The position numbers and the translations under genes were made by a program. The notes beneath the pieces are model-generated. The model ran no database searches, was not told the origin of the DNA, and saw only the letters and a list, made by a program, of their open reading frames with translations. From an uncultured Prevotella sp. (lineage in GTDB: Bacteria > Bacteroidota > Bacteroidia > Bacteroidales > Bacteroidaceae): a DNA stretch of 64,000 nucleotides. Shown in pieces: positions 58,971 through 64,000 of this stretch (position 1 is the stretch's first letter; every line of letters starts with the position of its first letter). The stretch is from NCBI GenBank assembly GCA_900543975.1, contig UQTI01000005.1:3894-67893 (forward strand). Direction: 5' to 3'.

Positions 58971-59071
58971 TGCAAAGATAGAATAAATTAACGAAAAGAC
59001 AATGATTTTAATGCGTTTTTATTGATAAAACAGAGAATCTTATGAGACAAAAAGCGCTTTCAAGATATTCC

Positions 59072-59102
59072 TTGCTCTTATAATCATAAACCAATACCTT
59101 TG
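59072..59102 (+). promoter_or_regulatory. Promoter P1 upstream of the AAA ATPase gene
   Basis: TTG at 59072-59074, exactly 20 nt, then TACCTTTG at 59095-59102. Confidence 0.6.
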
Positions 59103-59139
59103 CAATATCACATTTTTAACACTCTTGTTTAAAACAACT

Positions 59140-59170
59140 TTGTTTAAAAGGATATTTTTTCTTAACTTTG
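59140..59170 (+). promoter_or_regulatory. Promoter P2 upstream of the AAA ATPase gene
   Basis: TTG at 59140-59142, exactly 20 nt, then TAACTTTG at 59163-59170. It is followed directly by the first copy of a 49-nt repeat. Confidence 0.65.
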
Positions 59171-59173
59171 CAT

Positions 59174-59295
59174 AAGATAGGCTGCACCTCTGCAAAGATT
59201 GCAAGCAAGCTTGCATCTCTGCTCTCGGTTTGCACTATCTTTGCAAAAGATAGGCTGCACCTCTGCAAAGATTGCAAGCAAGCTTGCATCTCTGC
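59174..59295. repeat. Duplicated 49-nt downstream-of-promoter unit
   Basis: Exact copies at 59174-59222 and 59247-59295 (period 73), each starting AAGATAGGCTGCACCTCTGC and containing the palindrome TGCAAGCAAGCTTGCA. Each follows a -7 box, so promoter plus leader has been duplicated. Confidence 0.88.
59211..59243 (+). promoter_or_regulatory. Promoter P3 upstream of the AAA ATPase gene
   Basis: TATCTTTG at 59236-59243 with TTG at 59211-59213 (22-nt spacing). The nearest of three to the gene; leader ~85 nt. Confidence 0.55.
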
Positions 59296-59335
59296 AGAGG
59301 TTTGAATTAATCTTCATCCCTAAAATTTCAAGGTT

Positions 59336-60481
59336 ATGGCAAACAATTTTGAAGCCCCGTTTGTGTTTGGCGTTCGTGGTGAAGGCGATACCTTAACTGA
59401 CCGTAAGGAAGAAACAGAACGTTTAAAGGCTAATTTCATGTATGGCGTGAACACGATTCTTATATCTCCGCGCCGTATGGGTAAAACATCGCTCGTAGAC
59501 AGGGTGTGCTCGCTTGTGGAGAGCGATAACATCAGGATAGCTCGTATCGATGCTTTCGGCTGTCGTTCTGAAAACGATTTCGTAAATGCCTTTGCCACGG
59601 CTGTGGTGCGCGCCACCTCGAGCCGTTGGGAGGAGTGGATGGAGAACGCAAAAGTGTTTCTAAGTAGGTTTGTGCCAAAGATAAGCTTTGGACAAGACCC
59701 GTTGAACGATTTTTCCATCTCGTTAGAATATAATGCAAGCAACAGCACAACTGAAGACGTGTTGCAACTGCCAGAACTGATAGCCAAAGAGAAAGGATTC
59801 CGGATAGTGGTCTGCATTGATGAGTTTCAGCAGATAGGCGACTTTGCCGATTCGCTAACCTTTCAAAAGAAGCTGCGTGGTATATGGCAGTTGCAGACGC
59901 ATGTCTCTTATTGTCTTTATGGTAGCAAGAAATACATGATGGAACAAATGTTTCAGGACCAGAGCTATCCGTTCTACCGTTTTGGCGATTTGTTCTATCT
60001 TAACAAAATTAGTGAGGCCGACTGGGTGGCTTACATCTGCGAGCGTTTCGAGGTGACGGGTAAACATATTTCTGAAGAACTGTCCCGCGAGATATGCACC
60101 GTGACCGACCGCTATTCGTCTTATGTGCAGCAGTTGGCTTGGCTGGTATGGCTGAAAACGCAACATGAGGCAACGGAGAGCGACGTGCAATATGGCATTG
60201 ACCGCTTGCTCGATGCCTGTGAGCCGTTGTTTATCCAGCAAACCGAAGACCTGTCTGCCTATCAGATGAACTTCCTGCACGCCCTGGTGAACGGCATACA
60301 CACTGGCTTCACGCAATCAGAGATCCTAAAAACTTACCGCTTAGGCACAGCCGCCAATATAACAAGGTTGAAGAAAGCCCTGATAGAAAAAGACCTCGTC
60401 AGCCTTTCTGCTCCCAAACATCTTGAGCTAAGCGACCCCATCCTTGCCCTGTGGCTGAAGCGAAGGGTGTGGAGGGAATAG
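59336..60481 (+). CDS. AAA-type ATPase of the archaeal-ATPase (ATPase_2) group
   Basis: 381 residues. A P-loop at residues 43-52 reads SPRRMGKTSL: K50 and T51 are present but the first glycine of GxxxxGK is Ser44. Walker B FRIVVCIDEFQQIG, and a C-terminal winged-helix-like region (FTQSEILKTYRLGTAANITRLKKALIEKDLVSL). Such single-gene ATPases are common and multicopy in Bacteroidales, and may act in DNA or defence processes, but their function is unknown. Three tandem promoters lie upstream, and a symmetrical terminator follows. Confidence 0.85.
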   Translation: MANNFEAPFVFGVRGEGDTLTDRKEETERLKANFMYGVNTILISPRRMGKTSLVDRVCSLVESDNIRIARIDAFGCRSENDFVNAFATAVVRATSSRWEEWMENAKVFLSRFVPKISFGQDPLNDFSISLEYNASNSTTEDVLQLPELIAKEKGFRIVVCIDEFQQIGDFADSLTFQKKLRGIWQLQTHVSYCLYGSKKYMMEQMFQDQSYPFYRFGDLFYLNKISEADWVAYICERFEVTGKHISEELSREICTVTDRYSSYVQQLAWLVWLKTQHEATESDVQYGIDRLLDACEPLFIQQTEDLSAYQMNFLHALVNGIHTGFTQSEILKTYRLGTAANITRLKKALIEKDLVSLSAPKHLELSDPILALWLKRRVWRE

Positions 60482-60510
60482 TTTTTTTGATGTATTATAT
60501 CTTATGAAAT

Positions 60511-60552
60511 AAAGAGCTTTTGATGCAGCTTGATGCACATCAAAAGCTCTTT
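60511..60552. terminator. Bidirectional terminator after the AAA ATPase gene
   Basis: Perfect 15-bp stem AAAGAGCTTTTGATG / CATCAAAAGCTCTTT between convergent genes, nearly identical to the stem at 56643-56687. Confidence 0.85.
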
Positions 60553-60557
60553 AAACT

Positions 60558-60863
60558 TTATTGGTCAATGTTATCTTTATTATGATTTCCAAACAAATTA
60601 TTCTTGAATATGAACAGGAAGAAGGCAACAATGAAAGCAAAACCTATATTGTTTATTATTTCCAAAAAAGCTTCTTTCCATATCTTTCCAAGGGCGACAT
60701 TAATGAAGGTCATTGCTAATACTGACATGACAACGCATATGCCCAAAATCGTTCTCTTCTTAAACGAACCTAATGGACCTCCTGTTCCACTATTGTAGCT
60801 ACACCAACACCAAATTGCTATTATTATTGATGCAAGTGTGAAAAGAATATACTTTATGCTCAT
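60558..60863 (-). CDS. Small membrane protein, not recognised
   Basis: 101 residues from the ATG at 60863; a TTG two codons upstream is less likely. Three predicted membrane helices (about residues 4-22, 37-58 and 70-92) separated by a basic loop SFKKRT, and a polar tail. I recognise no family. It lies 18 nt downstream of the BspA-like gene and could be co-transcribed with it. Confidence 0.65.
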   Translation of the reverse strand: MSIKYILFTLASIIIAIWCWCSYNSGTGGPLGSFKKRTILGICVVMSVLAMTFINVALGKIWKEAFLEIINNIGFAFIVAFFLFIFKNNLFGNHNKDNIDQ

Positions 60864-60881
60864 ACACAATGGCTTCTTTTC

Positions 60882-63089
60882 TTATGGAATTGCCAACTTG
60901 TAGTTTTGATTTCCTACGCTCAAAATGTATATTCCTTTTGGCAAAGTTGGTGTTTTCAAGGTTTGCCCTGCTTTGGCATGAATAACAAGCATTGTTTTTC
61001 CCGACATATTTGTGACGGAAACTTTTTTGTTATGCTTAATTTGACTGATGGTAATAGAACCATTTTCTACGGCTATCTTGTCCACTCCATTCTTAACATC
61101 TTCAATGCCAGTATTTTGTATGTTTATAATCTTATTCACCTCATCTGCCTCCTCATGATTGGTATCTCCGTTTTGGTATGCTGTTAGAACAGCCGTTCCT
61201 GTTTTGAGAACATAAGCATATTGTTTACCTTTTTTTGAGGATATCATAACAGTAGACAGGTCTGTTGAGCGGTATTTTACGGGAAGTCCAGAACTTGATG
61301 TTGCTGTCAGTTCTATAGCATCCCCTATTTTAGCATTTTCAAATTCCTGTTCCCATGTAATCTCCTGTTTTGCTTTGCTTATTGTTAGTATTCCTTGTTT
61401 ATAGTCTAAAGTGTAATTTTTTGCTTCCGCATCAGAACAATATATGGGATAGCTACCAGCATCACTTGTACTTGTAGCTATTGTATATACATTTGGCTTT
61501 TTTATCAATACTTCAGATGTTTCTTTGTTCTTGAAGCCAATGTAAGTACAAGAAAACTCTGGGATTTCCTCCCCATAATTTTGTTTTATACTGTTGGGAA
61601 TTATTGTAAGAGGTGCTTTGTTTATTGTATATGAACACGGAATACTTACGGAAACAGTCCAATCTTTATTAGAGAAAGTAACATCTAAATTCGTCTTGTA
61701 TGTTCCTGCATCTTTAGGTGTAGTACTTTTGTCAAATGTTACGTCATAGCCGTCAACATTATTGACAAAAGTGAGTTCTGGTGTCTTGCCAGAATATTCT
61801 ACTGTTGATTCTTTGAAAGAAAGCATCGGTTTCATATTGTAGAATTTACCTAAAAGTGATTGGTATCTTTCGGGACTTGCAACATAAATGGCTTCTACCG
61901 AAGGAGGTATTCCATATTGTGCAGGATAATGCCATGTCTTAGTTTGTCCATATTCGGTGTAAGTCTTATCGTAAGCTTCTTGGTATAAAACCGTAGATAA
62001 TTTATTGGAGAAAATGTAGAGTTTACCTCGGAATTTTTCAAAAAATCTCGTACTACCTATTGTCTTTAATTCTGTACCTATATATATGTTTCTTAGATTA
62101 GGACAATCGCCAATAGAGTAGCCTGTCACATTTTCTATTTTCCCAAGAACCAGTTCTTCAAGATTCTGGCATTTGTCAAATGCATACCCATATCCTCCAA
62201 ATGTTCTCAGACTAGGTGCACAGAACTTCTTGATTTTTGTACCAGCAAAGCAGTATTCTCCAATGGAGTCAACATTATTCATTCCATAGATGTTCTCCAA
62301 ATTTTCACAATTGTAAAACATATGCGTGCCAATGTTTGTAACGCTGTCAGATACATATACGCTACGCAATTTTTTTGATTTTGAAAACGGAGAAAAACTT
62401 CGGTAACTTTCTGGCGTATATGACTCATTGGATTTATAGGTTAAATTTCTTCCTATAAAAACCGAATCTAAACTGCATTCTGCGAATAATGAACCATATA
62501 TATTGTGATCTGCTAAGTATAGTTTTTTATGCCCACTCTGAAATGTTATGTTAGAAAGAAAATTACAACCCGCAAAAGCATCATATCCAATTTCTTTCAC
62601 AGTATTGGGAATTAATAGATTTTCAATACTTGAACATCCGTCAAGACAGTGATTTTCTATTTTTTCTATATTTCCGAACTCGATTGATTCCAAACTTATG
62701 CATCCTTTAAAACCATTACTTCCTACTTTAACAACACTTTGTGGTAAAGTAATATTTTTAAGTAAAATACAACCTTGAAAAGCACTAACACCTACTTCCT
62801 GAATTGTATTAGGAAGAACAATGTTTTGGAGCTTTACACAATCCATGAAAGCATAATGGTAAATTCCTGTCACTGTGTATTCTTCACCGTTATTATCTTG
62901 CACTGTTGATGGGATAACGATACTACCTGTATATTTTTTACCAGTAGTATTAGGCTGGCTTGTAACTGTACAGGTGCGATTTTCTTTAGACAGGATCTTG
63001 TAGTAAATGCCGTTTGATTCAAAGTCATAGGCAAAAATGTTAATGGCTGTAATGAGCATCAACACTAAAGAGAAAAATTTCTTTTGCAT
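60882..63089 (-). CDS. BspA-like leucine-rich repeat surface protein with MBG domains
   Basis: 735 residues. Signal peptide to ~20 (AINIFAYD). Residues ~70-370 consist of Treponema/BspA-type LRR_5 units (CVKLQNIVLPNTIQEVGVSAFQGC, then similar units every ~23 residues). Two MBG-like beta domains follow (~430-580, PLTIIPNSIKQNYGEEIPEF), then an Ig-like domain and a T9SS-type tail (GSITISQIKHNKKVSVTNMSG ... LPKGIYILSVGNQNYKLAIP). BspA-like proteins mediate adhesion to fibronectin, fibrinogen or other cells in oral relatives. The gene is much A+T-richer than the core, suggesting recent transfer. It forms a pair with the small gene upstream (13-nt gap). Confidence 0.86.
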   Translation of the reverse strand: MQKKFFSLVLMLITAINIFAYDFESNGIYYKILSKENRTCTVTSQPNTTGKKYTGSIVIPSTVQDNNGEEYTVTGIYHYAFMDCVKLQNIVLPNTIQEVGVSAFQGCILLKNITLPQSVVKVGSNGFKGCISLESIEFGNIEKIENHCLDGCSSIENLLIPNTVKEIGYDAFAGCNFLSNITFQSGHKKLYLADHNIYGSLFAECSLDSVFIGRNLTYKSNESYTPESYRSFSPFSKSKKLRSVYVSDSVTNIGTHMFYNCENLENIYGMNNVDSIGEYCFAGTKIKKFCAPSLRTFGGYGYAFDKCQNLEELVLGKIENVTGYSIGDCPNLRNIYIGTELKTIGSTRFFEKFRGKLYIFSNKLSTVLYQEAYDKTYTEYGQTKTWHYPAQYGIPPSVEAIYVASPERYQSLLGKFYNMKPMLSFKESTVEYSGKTPELTFVNNVDGYDVTFDKSTTPKDAGTYKTNLDVTFSNKDWTVSVSIPCSYTINKAPLTIIPNSIKQNYGEEIPEFSCTYIGFKNKETSEVLIKKPNVYTIATSTSDAGSYPIYCSDAEAKNYTLDYKQGILTISKAKQEITWEQEFENAKIGDAIELTATSSSGLPVKYRSTDLSTVMISSKKGKQYAYVLKTGTAVLTAYQNGDTNHEEADEVNKIINIQNTGIEDVKNGVDKIAVENGSITISQIKHNKKVSVTNMSGKTMLVIHAKAGQTLKTPTLPKGIYILSVGNQNYKLAIP

Positions 63090-63102
63090 AGTAGCTCCTT
63101 TC

Positions 63103-63315
63103 TTAATCGTTAAAACCGAGTACTTGGATGTCGCTCAGTGTGTCCTCGTTGCGGTTAAGTTTAAGGGCGGACCATAATCCATCCTTGGCAAAGTCGCATA
63201 ATTCTTCATAATGAAGCCCTTTAGGTCTTTCATCGCAAGGCAAATTTGCTTCTTGCGGCACTCCGTTAAGTACAAATCGCACTCTAACGCTTTTGTCAAA
63301 TCTTCGTTGTGTCAT
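63103..63315 (-). CDS. Small hypothetical protein upstream of the BspA-like gene
   Basis: 70 residues, no signal peptide. It begins MTQRRFDKSVRVRFVLNGVPQEANLP and ends LSDIQVLGFND; predicted strands near the start and a helix in the middle. No family recognised. The 13-nt gap to the BspA-like gene points to one operon. A cytoplasmic accessory role is possible but not shown. Confidence 0.6.
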   Translation of the reverse strand: MTQRRFDKSVRVRFVLNGVPQEANLPCDERPKGLHYEELCDFAKDGLWSALKLNRNEDTLSDIQVLGFND

Positions 63316-63451
63316 AATAAAAGCATTTTAAAGTTGAACAATGTGTTATTTTAAAATGCGCCGCCACTGTTTTCATGCCCCTACGGATACAAAACGTGGA
63401 CGAAACCTGTCCGCGTTGCAGCCGTAGGAAATGCTGAGAATACGACAAGTG

Positions 63452-63473
63452 ACGTCCACGATATCGCGGACGT
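63452..63473. repeat. 22-nt palindrome centred on GATATC
   Basis: ACGTCC-a-CGATATCG-c-GGACGT, with one non-complementary pair. It lies in a spacer with further inverted words (GTAGGAAAT / ATTTCCTAC), upstream of the BspA-like operon. Between 63316 and 63719 no convincing gene is seen. Confidence 0.6.
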
Positions 63474-63719
63474 TCGCTATTGATTCGTATTCTATGCATC
63501 TTTTGAAATTTCCTACGTTCCAACGCGCATGACGAATAGCAAACGCTAATTTTTTAATCCTCGAAAATGAATCATACAACCCTCTGGTAGCAATCATCAC
63601 GGCAAATTTATCGAATTTTTTGCTATTTGCAAAACTTTTCTTGTTGTTTTTTTTTATAATCATTAAATATTCGGCTTTCTTGTATGAACTTATTTTTAGT
63701 TTTTGTCGATGTCTTTAGA

Positions 63720-64000
63720 TTATGGCCCATCCCAAAGTTCTGTTTCTTCGACGGTTTTTAATCTTTCAAGCATCCAATGGAACCACATAAACGCCGTCTT
63801 TTTCCTGACTTCGTCATTACGTCACCCAAAAATCTTCATCAAAGAGTTTTGCTATTTTCTGATACCTTGTCATCAACATTGTCTGGGTGAAAACCTCCTT
63901 GTTCAGAGGTAGCTTAATCTTTTTGGTGGTAACGGTCTTAGCCAATGGCGTAAGCGTATCCGCGATGCTAGTAGATACACGTCAAAAAAATATCGCTCAA
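63720..64000 (-). pseudogene. Degraded reading frame at the right edge
   Basis: Minus strand. Two protein-like pieces lie end to end in different frames: 63981-63817 encodes SIADTLTPLAKTVTTKKI ... FTQTMLMTRYQKIAKLFDED, and 63815-63720 encodes DEVRKKTAFMWFHWMLERLK ... ELWDGP. A single frameshift near 63816 would join them; another interruption near 63982 closes the upstream frame. The family is not recognised. Evidence is composition and smooth junction only, so this may also be chance. Confidence 0.3.

Noticed and set aside
63296..63663. Two overlapping minus-strand frames (75 and 96 codons)
   Set aside because: They overlap each other, cross a 22-nt palindrome and inverted words, and show no domain; left as non-coding, though the longer one cannot be excluded.

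Overview
The window looks like part of the chromosome of a Prevotellaceae member (order Bacteroidales). The evidence is: many promoters of the Bacteroidota type (TTG, about 20 nt, then TAnnTTTG); a SusC/SusD pair; type IX secretion (T9SS) C-terminal sorting tails; a DUF4290 protein; a fused ResB/CcsA cytochrome c assembly protein; and an ornithine carbamoyltransferase of the Bacteroides N-succinylornithine type. The core genes are moderately G+C-rich. The restriction-modification block (14.2-16.9 kb) and the right end (60.5-64 kb) are visibly A+T-richer and look acquired. I see no rRNA, tRNA, CRISPR array or intact insertion sequence.

Layout. 0-2 kb: end of a sigma-54 response regulator overlapping its histidine kinase. 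2.1-7.2 kb: envelope and translation genes (PASTA protein, RluD, Ddl, acyltransferase, lipoprotein). 7.2-9.4 kb: secreted CotH-like protein. 9.7-16.9 kb: probable defence island, with a 1502-residue DUF4062-STAND-TPR ATPase transcribed divergently from a small HTH controller and a PD-(D/E)xK nuclease, followed by a convergent C5-cytosine methyltransferase. 17-19.7 kb: solitary TonB-dependent receptor. 20-27.2 kb: SusC-SusD-lipoprotein operon. 28.1-36.4 kb: secreted beta-propeller proteins, a 1258-residue T9SS-tailed amidase and a GHL10 glycoside hydrolase lipoprotein. 36.5-41.7 kb: housekeeping genes (guanine deaminase, tsaB, DUF4290, rimM, dxr, rseP). 42-43.3 kb: CE1-type esterase. 43.5-49.4 kb: XRE-cupin regulator with an acyl-CoA ligase, then proB, proA and argF'. 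49.5-56.3 kb: minus-strand cluster of outer-membrane barrel, imelysin, di-haem cytochrome and cytochrome c assembly protein, probably for iron acquisition. 56.7-58.8 kb: alpha/beta hydrolase and GH43 enzyme. 59.3-63.3 kb: AAA ATPase, small membrane protein, BspA-like leucine-rich surface protein and a small partner. 63.3-64 kb: mostly non-coding, with a degraded reading frame at the edge.

Three groupings stand out. The DUF4062-STAND gene and the R-M system share a divergent promoter region and may form one immunity module. The amidase, GHL10 hydrolase and SusCD genes sit together, and their activities fit peptidoglycan scavenging (amidase strips peptides, GHL10 cuts bare glycan, SusCD imports); this is an inference. 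A leader element with two conserved blocks occurs at matching positions between promoter and start codon of two unrelated genes (41.9 and 56.4 kb). The intergenic DNA also holds several repeat families, described individually.
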